Shown here piece after piece: positions 37,391-48,558 of a stretch of 64,000 nucleotides of DNA. The position numbers were made by a program, and so were the translations under genes. How positions within the stretch are numbered: the stretch's first letter is position 1; the number at the start of each line of letters is the position of its first letter. The notes under the pieces were generated by a model. It was not told the DNA's origin and ran no database searches. It was given only the letters and a program-made list of their open reading frames with translations. The DNA is from Epiperipatus broadwayi (lineage: Eukaryota; Onychophora; Udeonychophora; Euonychophora; Peripatidae): contig JAQFVV010012405.1 of NCBI GenBank assembly GCA_028023455.1, forward strand, positions 10,908,423-10,972,422. Reading direction: 5' to 3'.

Positions 37391-37532
37391 TGATAAACAA
37401 AAATGCAAGTTAAAAAACTTGCTAACGCTTGTATTTATGTCCACAGATGGCGTCCTACCAAGACTGCCAATCAAGCGTATATTTTGTTTACATAAACGTC
37501 AGAGTAGTTAGTATTCACTATCTCTAACTATA

Positions 37533-37590
37533 ATTCCACTTTCAGATCATGATTTCAAGCTATTTGCTATCGTCAGTGAAAGACAGGAAT
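37533..37590 (-). ncRNA. hammerhead ribozyme, satellite unit 1
   Basis: Identical in plan to the copy at 39978-40035: stem Ib ATTCC/GGAAT, stem Ia CTTTCA/TGAAAG, boxes CTGACGA and GAAA, stem II AGC/GCT, a short stem III and a cleavage C. Confidence 0.75.
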
Positions 37591-37940
37591 AAAGAAACTA
37601 GATCTGAATACAAACTCTGAGCGTTTATGAAACAATTTCTATTCAGCTTGCAAGCGTGAATTTTTTAGACACGTAATGTCTTCAAACTCAGCATAGCAAA
37701 CCAGATAGCTACATGGGTCTGATCTCAGTTCAGCATCACCACATAGTAGAAGCCTCTGCAATCTATATCATTGCAAGAAAGACCTCAAAGGTACATTTAT
37801 GATAAACAAAAATGCAAGTTAAAAACTTGCTAACGCTTGTATTTATGTCCACAGATGGCGTCCTACCAAGACTGCCAATCAAGCGTATGTTTTGTTTACA
37901 TAAACGTCAGAGTAGTTAGTATTCACTATCTCTAACTATA

Positions 37941-37998
37941 ATTCCACTTTCAGATCATGATTTCAAGCTATTTGCTATCGTCAGTGAAAGACAGGAAT
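37941..37998 (-). ncRNA. hammerhead ribozyme, satellite unit 2
   Basis: All boxes and stems are conserved relative to unit 1. Confidence 0.75.
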
Positions 37999-38349
37999 AA
38001 AGAAACTAGATCTGAATACAAACTCTGAGCGTTTATGAAACAATTTCTATTCAGCTTGCAAGCGTGAATTTTTTAGACACATAATGTCTTCAAACTCAGC
38101 ATAGCAAACCAGATAGCTACATGGGTCTGATCTCAGTTCAGCATCACCACATAGTAGAAGCCTCTGCAATCTATATCATTGCAAGAAAGACCTCAAAGGT
38201 ACATTTATGATAAACAAAAATGCAAGTTAAAAAACTTGCTAACGCTTGTATTTATGTCCACAGATGGCGTCCTACCAAGACTGCCAATCAAGCGTATGTT
38301 TTGTTTACATAAACGTCAGAGTAGTTAGTATTCACTATCTCTAACTATA

Positions 38350-38396
38350 ATTCCATGATTTCAAGCTATTTGCTATCGTCAGTGAAAGACAGGAAT
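38350..38396 (-). ncRNA. broken hammerhead, satellite unit 3
   Basis: An 11-nt deletion removes the cleavage site and the 3' strand of stem Ia (TGAAAG) while leaving the CTGACGA and GAAA boxes. It is predicted unable to self-cleave at the normal site. Confidence 0.75.
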
Positions 38397-38748
38397 AAAG
38401 AAACTAGATCTGAATACAAACTCTGAGCGTTTATGAAACAATTTCTATTCAGCTTGCAAGCGTGAATTTTTTTAGACACGTAATGTCTTCAAACTCAGCA
38501 TAGCAAACCAGATAGCTACATGGGTCTGATCTCAGTTCAGCATCACCACATAGTAGAAGCCTCTGCAATCTATATCATTGCAAGAAAGACCTCAAAGGTA
38601 CATTTATGATAAACAAAAATGCAAGTTAAAAAACTTGCTAACGCTTGTATTTATGTCCACAGATGGCGTCCTACCAAGACTGCCAATCAAGCGTATGTTT
38701 TGTTTACATAAACGTCAGAGTAGTTAGTATTCACTATCTCTAACTATA

Positions 38749-38806
38749 ATTCCACTTTCAGATCATGATTTCAAGCTATTTGCTATCGTCAGTGAAAGAC
38801 AGGAAT
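38749..38806 (-). ncRNA. hammerhead ribozyme, satellite unit 4
   Basis: All boxes and stems are conserved. Confidence 0.75.
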
Positions 38807-39157
38807 AAAGAAACTAGATCTGAATACAAACTCTGAGCATTTATGAAACAATTTCTATTCAGCTTGCAAGCGTGAATTTTTTAGACACGTAATGTCTTCA
38901 AACTCAGCATAGCAAACCAGATAGCTACATGGGTCTGATCTCAGTTCAGCATCACCACATAGTAGAAGCCTCTGCAATCTATATCATTGCAAGAAAGACC
39001 TCAAAGGTACATTTATGATAAACAAAAATGCAAGTTAAAAAACTTGCTAACGCTTGTATTTATGTCCACAGATGGCGTCCTACCAAGACTGCCAATCAAG
39101 CGTATGTTTTGTTTACATAAACGTCAGAGTAGTTAGTATTCACTATCTCTAACTATA

Positions 39158-39215
39158 ATTCCACTTTCAGATCATGATTTCAAGCTATTTGCTATCGTCA
39201 GTGAAAGACAGGAAT
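39158..39215 (-). ncRNA. hammerhead ribozyme, satellite unit 5
   Basis: All boxes and stems are conserved. Confidence 0.75.
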
Positions 39216-39565
39216 AAAGAAACTAGATCTGAATACAAACTCTGAGCGTTTATGAAACAATTTCTATTCAGCTTGCAAGCGTGAATTTTTTAGACACGTA
39301 ATGTCTTCAAACTCAGCATAGCAAACCAGATAGCTACATGGGTCTGATCTCAGTTCAGCATCACCACATAGTAGAAGCCTCTGCAATCTATATCATTGCA
39401 AGAAAGACCTCAAAGGTACATTTATGATAAACAAAAATGCAAGTTAAAAACTTGCTAACGCTTGTATTTATGTCCACAGATGGCGTCCTACCAAGACTGC
39501 CAATCAAGCGTATGTTTTGTTTACATAAACGTCAGAGTAGTTAGTATTCACTATCTCTAACTATA

Positions 39566-39626
39566 ATTCCACTTTCAGATCACTGACGATAGCAAATAGC
39601 TTGAAATCATGATCTGAAAGTGGAAT
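39566..39626 (+). ncRNA. hybrid hammerhead at the inversion point
   Basis: The orientation switch creates a plus-strand ribozyme whose 5' stem I strand comes from the left array. ATTCC-A-CTTTCA is followed by GATCA and then CTGACGA, and the 3' strand is TGAAAG-T-GGAAT. Stem I is therefore a continuous 12-bp helix, but five extra bases (GATCA) separate it from the first box. The internal loop usually needed for loop-loop contact is lost, so activity is doubtful. Confidence 0.6.
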
Positions 39627-39977
39627 TATAGTTAGAGATAGTGAATACTAACTACTCTGACGTTTATGTAAACAAAACATACGCTTGATTGGCAGTCTTG
39701 GTAGGACGCCATCTGTGGACATAAATACAAGCGTTAGCAAGTTTTTTAACTTGCATTTTTGTTTATCATAAATGTACCTTTGAGGTCTTTCTTGCAATGA
39801 TATAGATTGCAGAGGCTTCTACTATGTGGTGATGCTGAACTGAGATCAGACCCATGTAGCTATCTGGTTTGCTATGCTGAGTTTGAAGACATTACGTGTC
39901 TAAGAAATTCACGCTTGCAAGCTGAATAGAAATTGTTTCATAAACGCTCAGAGTTTGTATTCAGATCTAGTTTCTTT

Positions 39978-40035
39978 ATTCCTGTCTTTCACTGACGATA
40001 GCAAATAGCTTGAAATCATGATCTGAAAGTGGAAT
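39978..40035 (+). ncRNA. hammerhead ribozyme, inverted unit (reference copy)
   Basis: In order: stem Ib ATTCC (39978-39982), TGT, stem Ia CTTTCA (39986-39991), CTGACGA (39992-39998), stem II U-AGC-AAAUA-GCU-U, GAAA (40012-40015), stem III UC/GA with A15.1-U16.1 and a 2-nt AT loop, cleavage predicted after C40023, TGAAAG (40024-40029), T, GGAAT (40031-40035). It has every type I element, including the internal loop in stem I that can contact loop II. The U-U opposition at the base of stem II is atypical. Very short stem III is known in animal type I hammerheads, which often act as dimers. Confidence 0.78.
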
Positions 40036-40386
40036 TATAGTTAGAGATAGTGAATACTAACTACTCTGACGTTTATGTAAACAAAACATACGCTTGATTG
40101 GCAGTCTTGGTAGGACGCCATCTGTGGACATAAATACAAGCGTTAGCAAGTTTTTTAACTTGCATTTTTGTTTATCATAAATGTACCTTTGAGGTCTTTC
40201 TTGCAATGATATAGATTGCAGAGGCTTCTACTATGTGGTGATGCTGAACTGAGATCAGACCCATGTAGCTATCTGGTTTGCTATGCTGAGTTTGAAGACA
40301 TTACGTGTCTAAAAAATTCACGCTTGCAAGCTGAATAGAAATTGTTTCATAAACGCTCAGAGTTTGTATTCAGATCTAGTTTCTTT

Positions 40387-40444
40387 ATTCCTGTCTTTCA
40401 CTGACGATAGCAAATAGCTTGAAATCATGATCTGAAAGTGGAAT
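40387..40444 (+). ncRNA. hammerhead ribozyme, inverted unit
   Basis: Same as the reference copy; its cleavage site is 409 nt downstream of the previous one, so self-cleavage would release 409-nt monomers. Confidence 0.75.
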
Positions 40445-40795
40445 TATAGTTAGAGATAGTGAATACTAACTACTCTGACGTTTATGTAAACAAAACATAC
40501 GCTTGATTGGCAGTCTTGGTAGGACGCCATCTGTGGACATAAATACAAGCGTTAGCAAGTTTTTTAACTTGCATTTTTGTTTATCATAAATGTACCTTTG
40601 AGGTCTTTCTTGCAATGATATAGATTGCAGAGGCTTCTACTATGTGGTGATGCTGAACTGAGATCAGACCCATGTAGCTATCTGGTTTGCTATGCTGAGT
40701 TTGAAGACATTACGTGTCTAAAAAATTCACGCTTGCAAGCTGAATAGAAATTGTTTCATAAACGCTCAGAGTTTGTATTCAGATCTAGTTTCTTT

Positions 40796-40853
40796 ATTCC
40801 TGTCTTTCACTGACGATAGCAAATAGCTTGAAATCATGATCTGAAAGTGGAAT
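40796..40853 (+). ncRNA. hammerhead ribozyme, last inverted unit
   Basis: Same as the reference copy, again 409 nt further on. Confidence 0.75.
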
Positions 40854-40949
40854 TATAGTTAGAGATAGTGAATACTAACTACTCTGACGTTTATGTAAAC
40901 AAAACATACGCTTGATTGGCAGTCTTGGTAGGACGCCATCTGTGGACAT

Positions 40950-42945
40950 ATATATATATATATAACATTGTGATGACATTAAGGGAGAGGTGCATCCACT
41001 AAGAGTACAATACCCTCTTAAAAACTGAATCAAGCAACCAACAAGTAAAACCTTTAACATATTTATTAACAAATAAAATAATAATTCTACAACAAAAAGA
41101 ATAGTTTGCTTTTCATTTTGGTAGCATCAAATTTACAATAACTTATTAATAAGTTAGTAGTGTTGACTATGCACCCAACAAATTAGAAAGCCAAATATTA
41201 AATTTTTATAATATTTAAAATAGAACTCTAAACGATTATTTTACCAAAATGACTTCATGTTTAGCTATATATGAATTGTAATATCTTTTCTATGCTGATA
41301 ATTTTGCTTATCAATAAATTGTATGAATAACAATGTGCATAATATTACTGAATTCATGTAAAACATAAATGGGAAACAGATATTTACACAAAGTATAAAA
41401 CCAATGACCCATGTATATTGTCATATTATATGTGTTTTCTACAAGGAAGCCGTTTTATTAACAACAATAATATTATAAGTTGTTATTATATCATACACTT
41501 GGTTTTATATAAGCAGACAAAGATATTATATGGATGCAAAATACATTGAAATTGGTCATAATATTTAAAATATAATCTTGCAGGTGTAATTTGCACTTTT
41601 GTCATCTGTAGTTCCTCCCCATAAAATAACATTACATCTCTTCAAATTAACAAAGAGCAAACTAACCATTGTATAGCGGGATTCCACTACTTGTACGCAA
41701 AATATCAAAAAAGATAAATAAGCTAATGGCATGAATATAATTATCTTTAACATCAAATCAGGAATTCACCTCTGTGATCAGGCATACCATTATAAATACA
41801 AGTAAATAGTAATTCACACATCTGCATTTTTATACTCAAGTCAGAACAAGTTATACCTAGCAGAGTACATTTCAAATTTCAGCTATTTTGATGTCTTCAT
41901 GCATGTCCTTATATTGATTATATATAAAATGTATTAGATACACATATGCTCAATATCTTCATAAATAAGTAACAAATAAAATCCATTTATTTAAAATAAT
42001 TAAGTTGCACTATTATCTTATAGCAAGATTCTATAAAGTTATAATAAACATTAACACTTATTAATTCAACATGTATAAAATGAAATTCAAAACTTATTAG
42101 ATTTAGGTCATTCAATTTGTCTAATGATCTCAATTGTTCATTCAAGTTTTGCAGTACATTCATTTATTTAAATTCAAATTTATAACATTCAATGTAAAAT
42201 TGCTTGCATGTGTGTGTGTATATATATAGATAGATATTTAACATTTCAAGAATATTAAATATTGTGTTTGGAATACTAAAAAGTGAGTTTAAAATATTAG
42301 AAACAAAGAAATGTTTTAATTAAGAAAAGAGAGGGAATTAGAATCGAAAAGATTCTTATCTTTTACCCTCCAAAGTTAAGATTTTGTGATATGAAAAATA
42401 AGTTAGAAATATTGAAATTGTACATTAGAAAATTAATAGTAATAAAAAAATCTAAATGAAAGAAAAACTAAAATATGATGTATAAGAAAAGTAAAGTTTG
42501 AAAGCCTTAAACAGAGCAAAAATAGAAATTTAAAACATGACCGAAAGATAAGGATCTGGGTCATAAAAGTACACATTTGACGATAAAACGAAATGCGTGT
42601 ATGAAGTATGATAAAGACAGCAATAATTAATGCTTGTCAAAATAAAATAAAAAAAACATTTATTAAAATCTGTTTAATTAAAAAAAATAAATAAATAAAT
42701 GTTCATAGTGCTACAAAATTATATAAAAAACAAATCTATATAAATGGCTGAAGGCTCATTAAGAAAAGCAAAGGTGTGAACAACAGCGAAAACGAAGGAT
42801 CAAAAGGACAAAGAACTGGGGAATTTTAATTAAAAGTATGATTAGTATTGGTAGAGACTTCTTGTTGAGACATTGGTGGAGATATTGCTCTGATAATAAG
42901 CAGTGATAGTTAACAAGATGTGATTTCTAACATCAGTGCCTCATC
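40950..42945. other. AT-rich DNA, no recognised gene
   Basis: The minus-strand frame at 41565-41756 starts with a hydrophobic, signal-peptide-like stretch, but I see no convincing splice sites or homology, so it is not called. Confidence 0.45.
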
Positions 42946-42949
42946 AAGA

Positions 42950-43190
42950 ATGGCTGGCTAAGGGCTGTCGTGATCGCTTGCCGATCCAGACTCATTGTGC
43001 TAATGGTTCCCATCTAGATGTAACAACTGCTGCCATAGCACCTGCCAGAGTGTTTGTTTTGCCTTGTCCTTGATGCCCTAAATACTGAGGAGTTCCCACA
43101 ACCAAAAACCTAAGAGCAACCGTTCCCTGCTAAAGAAGTGGAAAAATTCCACGTGGCGGTCAGCAAGACTTCAAGTTAATTCAGAGACTT
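42950..43190. other. GC-richer block, possible old transposon fragment
   Basis: CTGTCGTGATCGCTTGCCGA, TCCAGACTCATTGTGC, ACTGCTGCCATAGCACCTGC and TCCACGTGGCGGTCAGCAAG form a block clearly unlike its AT-rich surroundings. It has no reading frame and no second copy in the window. A decayed SINE or other mobile element is most likely; identity unknown. Confidence 0.35.
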
Positions 43191-43599
43191 AATACCTAGT
43201 TAAATATGTATACTACATTTTATATTTCCTTGTGCATATATCTTTATTGAGACAATGGCCAAATTCTTCCTTTGAATGATACAGACATTTTTTAACTTTT
43301 TTATATATACACGGAATGATAATTATAAATGTATAATCATTTATAGAATCTTTTTATTTTGTTTTACTCATAGAATTATAGCAGATAATCTGTTTTTTAT
43401 TGTTTGTAAATGATTTAGAGTGTTTTCTTTTATTTTAATTTATTGTATTAAATATCTTTTATTGATTTAAATCTGTTTGTCTCATTCTTCGCCACTCCAA
43501 AAAGTAATACAGTCTTAGGGTTGGGGAAATAATTATTATTCATTTTGAGTACTGAATTAACACGTGAAGCTAGTGGTGCAGTATTTTGATCCCATTAAA

Positions 43600-43800
43600 A
43601 TTTATAAATATCCAAGCGCTGTAACTCTGTTAAATCTTACAGCAGTCAAGACGGTTGACCAGGAAAAATAACCTGGGGCTATACCCGTATAGTTACAGGT
43701 TCGGTCAAGTACGGATATAGACTCGTTTATGTCTGTATGTTCTCTCTGCTTGCAGTAGCGGAAAGTGGATGATCTTGAATTATAAGAATTCCCCATTATA
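43600..43800 (-). other. GC-richer block with small hairpins, identity unknown
   Basis: It contains GGTTGACCAGGAAAAATAAC beside CCTGGGGCTATACCCGTATA, with local stems CCAGG/CCTGG and CTATAC/GTATAG. A 64-codon minus-strand frame (43602-43796) has no recognised domain. Probably a repeat fragment. Confidence 0.35.
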
Positions 43801-46055
43801 TATAAATAAAAGGGAAGTTAAGCTTTCGATCGGCGTGTTTCCATTACAATATATATATATATTGAATTGAATGATTTATCTATTTCAAAAGTTCCAATGT
43901 GAAATTAAAACTAACTTTTATACCTATAAAGTTTTTAAAAGAAAACTGTTTAAAAGTTTTGTATATTATTTTTTTATGTATCCAGAGAATGTACAATAAC
44001 ACACATACTCATTTTTATTTAAAATTCTATGATTTTACTTTTCAATGGATTTTATTTTTAAAAAATTTTTGGACACTGTTTTTTTTTTTTTTTGTCATTA
44101 CATTAATTAAATCAAGCACAGTTTTAGTCTATTTGAAAAAAACATTTTAATTTTAAAAAGTTCTGATTGCAATCAAGTTTCTTTTTATTTTTGATTGTAA
44201 TCTATTTTTTATAAAAAGCTGAGACTTGTTTTTGCATTTACTTTTTGTAAATTAATTTTGAATAAGATAAGAACCCTGGTCAGATTTTTTTAATTAAGAT
44301 TAAGTGGGAGATAGAGATTTACCCTGGTTAAAAACTTCTAATTAAAGATGATGCTGTAGATAACAGCTCACATAAATAGCCCTGGGTTTTTGACTGATTT
44401 TTAATCTGCTGATTATTTTTATTCTGCTTATTCTTATTAGTTTGGTGTTTATTTTTATTATGCTTGTTATGATTATTCAGCTTCTTATTATTCTGCTCAT
44501 GAAGAGTATTGATTTAGCTCCTTATTATTCCACTGATTGTTATTATTCATTTTTATTACTCTGTTTGTGATACCTATTTGGATTGCTGTGCTGGATATTT
44601 TAAAGATTCCTTTCCATGTCTTTATATCATCACCACTAATATTATATTTTTGCTGTCTGCTAATAGGAAATTTTGCTGATAGCATATTATTCAGTACTTT
44701 TTGCTAAATAGTGATTGTCCCTGCAGAATTCCAAAACTACATGTTATGGGAAATATTATTTACAATATGTAGTGCTAAATCAACCCAAAGATGAGCCACA
44801 AATTTCAAATTGTGCCTTCAAGATCATGTCTTAAAAGCCTAGTCCAGAACTAATGCAAAGATTGCTTCCAGACTCCTGAACATATAGAAGTAAACCAAAG
44901 CCATTGTATGGAACCATATATAAACAAAACTTTGCATATCCTGCTGGAAGAAATCATCTGGACCTAACATTATTTGATGTAAACCTACATTTTCATATTA
45001 TAACTAGGACTTCAATATCTAGTTAAATCTCTGTTAAAGTCTCAGCTTAATCTTAAAAGAAATGTGTCTTTGTAATAAGTTTTGCATATTTGTTTAAATA
45101 TCTTTAATTATTTTATCATGCATTGTATTTGTAATGTGTATTGGAATCTTAGTTTTGAGATTTCAATTTTTTATTTATTTACCTGAGAGTGTATTGTGAG
45201 TTTCTATTTTATATGCTTAGTGGGTTTTTTTTTTCATTTTATTACTAACTTGATAAATGCTTGGGCAGATATTAGTAATTTTTTTAACTCAACTTTTCTT
45301 TTTCATTATAATTAATTTAGATAAGCTTGATTTGTGTTTCATGCAGACCAAAAATCTTTTGGCTTGTGGTTTATCAAGTATATTGTTCTGATTTTTTTTT
45401 TCTAAATTGGAGATTTTTTTTCTTCTATTTAAGATTACTTAAAATTGTAATCTTTTTTTTTGTTCTATTTTATTTTCTTGAATTGGGATCAACCTTGATA
45501 AACTTGAATGTGGTCATTCATGAGCTGTTCTGCAGACATATGACATTCTTAGTCCTGTTGTTTTTTTCTGGGCTAAGAAAAGTTTGTCTGTGCTGTTTCA
45601 TTGTATTCTCTACAAGACTGCTTTGTTTTGAAATCTCTAAATAAGGAAACTGTAATTAGTTTATACAAATCACTAACAGAAAGTCATATATCCCTTTTAA
45701 ATCTTAGGTGAGAAAATGAACTTTCTGCCAGAGTGTTTAATGTTTTTAATACTCTTCTACACTCTCTGATAAATTTTCTAGAGAAATCTAAGTCAAACTT
45801 TCATATTTTTGTTTGCCTGGGACTTATTTTTTTGAATTTAATAAACTTTAAAATTATTTAGAATTATTTTGGCTAACATTTGTCTTTGTGTTCTTTTCTC
45901 AATTGTCTGAACAAGGTTAAAAATCTCTTTCACTTCCTGGTCTAGCTGATGGCATTCATCATCATTGTTAACTCTTGATCATAAATTAAATTTTTTAGGT
46001 TGTAAGTGATTTAGTGGCACCCTCAGTGATCAAAAGAAGTGAAGAAATAACCAGT
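43800..46055. other. T-rich DNA, no recognised gene
   Basis: Frames at 43899-44150 and 45327-45644 are Phe/Leu/Cys-rich products of T-rich DNA without domains. Confidence 0.5.
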
Positions 46056-46059
46056 ACAA

Positions 46060-46280
46060 TATATATATATAATCAAATCATATATCACATGACTTATATA
46101 GCTTCCATTTACAAATATGTAAAATAAATAGCATGCTAATAACTCTAAAAAAGCTTATTTTATATTTTATTTATTTATTTTTATGATAAATGCTACAAGA
46201 GAACACATTCAAAATCTTTATCTAGGATTTTCCCCATCTCCAGGCCGGTTTCGAGCTGTGGCTCTCTTATTATTACCACA
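46060..46280 (-). repeat. hammerhead-family repeat with decayed ribozyme
   Basis: On the minus strand: GAGC-CACA-GCTC (a good stem II with the usual G-C closing pair), CGAAAC-CGG-CCTGG, then GATGGGGAAAATCC. The first box is lost (an AT-rich stretch replaces CTGATGA) and the stem III U is C, so it is inactive. Downstream it shares about 140 bp with 37240-37390. Confidence 0.6.
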
Positions 46281-46284
46281 ACAA

Positions 46285-47655
46285 AGTTAAAATGTTATTT
46301 AAAACTTAAATATTTAAATCATGCAATCATTACTATAAACAAACACTATTCGTAAAACAGTTTAAAATACATAAAATAACAATAAATAATATATTTCTAA
46401 TGGTTCCAAAAGTTCTTTCTTAAATTTCAAACAGTTTACATTAATGTTTTTCAAGAAAATTCTTCAGTAAATTAACCCCAGATATAGGTGTTGATATAGC
46501 ATTTAATTTTGAATTTAAATAATCGTGGTATATAAATATTACTTATTCTTTAATTACTTAATTTCTAACTCTGACATTTTGACTGAAATTATTTATTTAT
46601 TTGATGAATTATTTGAATTATATTTATAGCACTTAAAGCTGACAATTCCTTTTATATGCAATTCTTTTATCTATTCATAAAAATTGCTGAAGAAAGTAAA
46701 CATTTACAATATTTTACTCTTAAGCCATTCTGGAGTCTTTCATATAATGTTAGTTTCCATATATTCAGGACAGAATTTGTACATTTAATCTACAACTACA
46801 GACAAATCTATGTCAACATTTCAATCTTAAACATTTTATCAAAATGCAGATAATTTAATTTCTTTTTAATTTTAAAATGTGCAGACAATAAATTCCCATT
46901 ATTTTTTTTCTTTTCAAATTATTTTTTAATGTTAATGTTATTAAACGCTTTATAAGTTTAAAACATTAATCAAACATTATTATTTTTACATTTTTAATAA
47001 TTAAATTCATAATTACTTAACACAATATTAAGTAATCCATTTATATAGTGCTGTCTGCGTATGTAATGTAAAGAAGGTACACATCTCCGGGCGTGCACTT
47101 TTTACTAATTTATCTGCGCTCACCCTTGAGCACCAGTTTTAAAAGCACAACTGTCCCACTTATGCTTACAGCTTATTAATATATAGGTTACTTTTGCTCA
47201 CCATGGTGAGATAAGGGCTTTAACCTATTGTTTACCTGAATTATAATTTAATAAATGAATTGTGCAAACTTATTCATTCTGTAACAAGAGAAAGATAGAA
47301 TCTTATTTTAACCATTTCCAATTAGAAATAAAGAGTGAATTTTGCATTTTATTGATTATCATATGCATCAGTTTAAATAATTTCAATAAATATTTTATTA
47401 TTAACATATAAATTAAAAATATTATACACATATCTATATGCACATATGTACATAACATAATACCTGCCTACCTGTTAGGAATATGAATTGATATTTTCTT
47501 AAATATATATTACATCCAATGATTTTATCCTTTACTTGCTTTGCTTAGATTGTTTTCAAAAAGGAAACTGATGATTTAATATACCCCCTATCTCTGCCTG
47601 CTATGAAATAATGAGTGATTATGAAATGATTATATTATTGCAACATATTTGATTC
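46285..47655. other. AT-rich DNA, no recognised gene
   Basis: A somewhat GC-richer patch at about 47045-47170 stands out but matches nothing else. The frame at 46656-46853 has no domain. Confidence 0.45.
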
Positions 47656-47659
47656 TTAA

Positions 47660-47945
47660 ACCAGCAAGCATCACATGATCACATCTCATAGTTTTGTAGT
47701 TAAGTAGAGATAAAAGGTGGTTGCTAGAGGGTTGCATTAGATCCTAAGATCTAGATGCAGTGCTCTCAGATCCAAAACTCCTCACTGATGAAGGCCACAA
47801 GCCAGAAACTAGTCTGGGGATATTGGATGAGTAGGCATTAGATAGGGATTTTATGCACAAGCCTTCTGGCATCCATTGATTACTCTGTTTAGCACAGGTG
47901 GCACTACTATATGGAGTTTTGCTTTGCTTTGTTTATATTTGATTC
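47660..47945 (+). repeat. hammerhead-family repeat (47.7-kb family)
   Basis: The ribozyme at 47770-47828 is followed by GAGTAGGCATTAGATAGG, GATTTTATGCACAAGCC, TCCATTGATTAC and CACTACTATATGGAG. The same order occurs in both arms of the palindrome at 52086-52440 and, without ribozyme, at 22985-23160. Confidence 0.8.
47770..47828 (+). ncRNA. candidate type I hammerhead ribozyme (47.7-kb family)
   Basis: ATCCA (stem Ib), AAAC, TCCTCA (stem Ia), CTGATGA (47785-47791), stem II A-GGC-CACAA-GCC-A, GAAA (47805-47808), stem III C/G with A-U and a TA loop, cleavage predicted after C47814, TGGGGA (pairs with TCCTCA, one G-U), TAT, TGGAT (pairs with ATCCA). The layout and length equal the satellite ribozyme although the sequence is quite different. 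The A-A opposition at the base of stem II is atypical. Confidence 0.7.
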
Positions 47946-48291
47946 TTCTTGTTAACTGATTATATGTAAAGTCAAATTATACAAACTATTATTAATTAAT
48001 AATTGAACCATCACTAACATATTGGTCAATTTCTTTCTGCATATTTAGATATTTTAAAGAGAATCATTATATTGTATAACAGTTAAAGAATTCTATAGTA
48101 AATCAGCCTAAATTGGAGACTGATATAAAAATGACATCTATTTGTGAGCAATTTTAAAAATAAATAAAATAGTTGTAGACTGTAAACTTAAATTCCAATG
48201 ATTTTAAATGTAATTTATATAAATATTTAAACTGAATTAAAGTCTTTCTATGGCTTTTGTAGTTTTAGATAAATGCCTATATAAGATGGAA

Positions 48292-48380
48292 GAATAGTGG
48301 CCTTGTGGTTAGCATAGATGCCTTACAAGCAGCTGGTCCAGATTCACTTCCCAGTCATCACTTTGACACATAAAAAAAAA
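48292..48380 (+). mobile_element. tRNA-derived SINE, copy 3
   Basis: The A-box-like TAGTGGCCTTGTGGTTAG and B-box-like GGTCCAGATTCACTTCC are recognisable, followed by a decayed GACACA tail and poly-A. It is not a tRNA gene, since the acceptor stem cannot form and the A-tail follows. Confidence 0.75.
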
Positions 48381-48558
48381 GATGGAAGACTATAGTAAAA
48401 AATAGCTCATTATAAGAGCAGTTTAAAAACTGTAATTGATTGTTTGTGAGTTTTCAAAACAGGATATATTTACTTGTTTAATGAGGTTTGTTTAAAAGAA
48501 TTTAATTAATAATTTTTCTCTGAAGTCAAATTGCAATGTTTAGTGTCTATATAGATAA

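Larger units (their letters stand above)
37391..39582 (-). repeat. 409-bp hammerhead satellite, five and a half units (ribozyme on minus strand)
   Basis: Unit starts (TGATAAACAAAAATGCAAG) fall at 37391, 37800, 38208, 38607, 39016 and 39425, giving periods of 409, 408, 399, 409 and 409. The units are nearly identical; differences are single bases, one A more or less, and an 11-nt deletion in unit 3. Such homogeneity implies recent amplification or concerted evolution. There is no coding capacity. Each intact unit carries one type I hammerhead on the minus strand. Animal retrozymes and several animal satellites have this combination of unit size, tandem layout and ribozyme, but I have not compared sequences with any database. 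Confidence 0.95.
39583..40949 (+). repeat. 409-bp hammerhead satellite, three and a third inverted units
   Basis: These are the same units in the opposite orientation; GTTTATCA landmarks at 39761, 40170 and 40579 give a 409-bp period. With the left array it forms a palindrome with arms over 1.3 kb around a 27-nt spacer (39583-39609). The array stops at 40949 inside a unit, at GTGGACATA, and passes into a short TA run. The frame at 40875-41072 on the minus strand is a chance frame across this end. Confidence 0.95.

Noticed and set aside
37391-40949. CRISPR-like array
   Set aside because: The repeating unit is a 409-bp satellite without short repeats and unique spacers, and the setting is eukaryotic.
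41565-41756. Minus-strand frame with a signal-peptide-like start
   Set aside because: The hydrophobic stretch is expected in T-rich DNA; no splice donor, homology or conserved cysteine pattern was seen.
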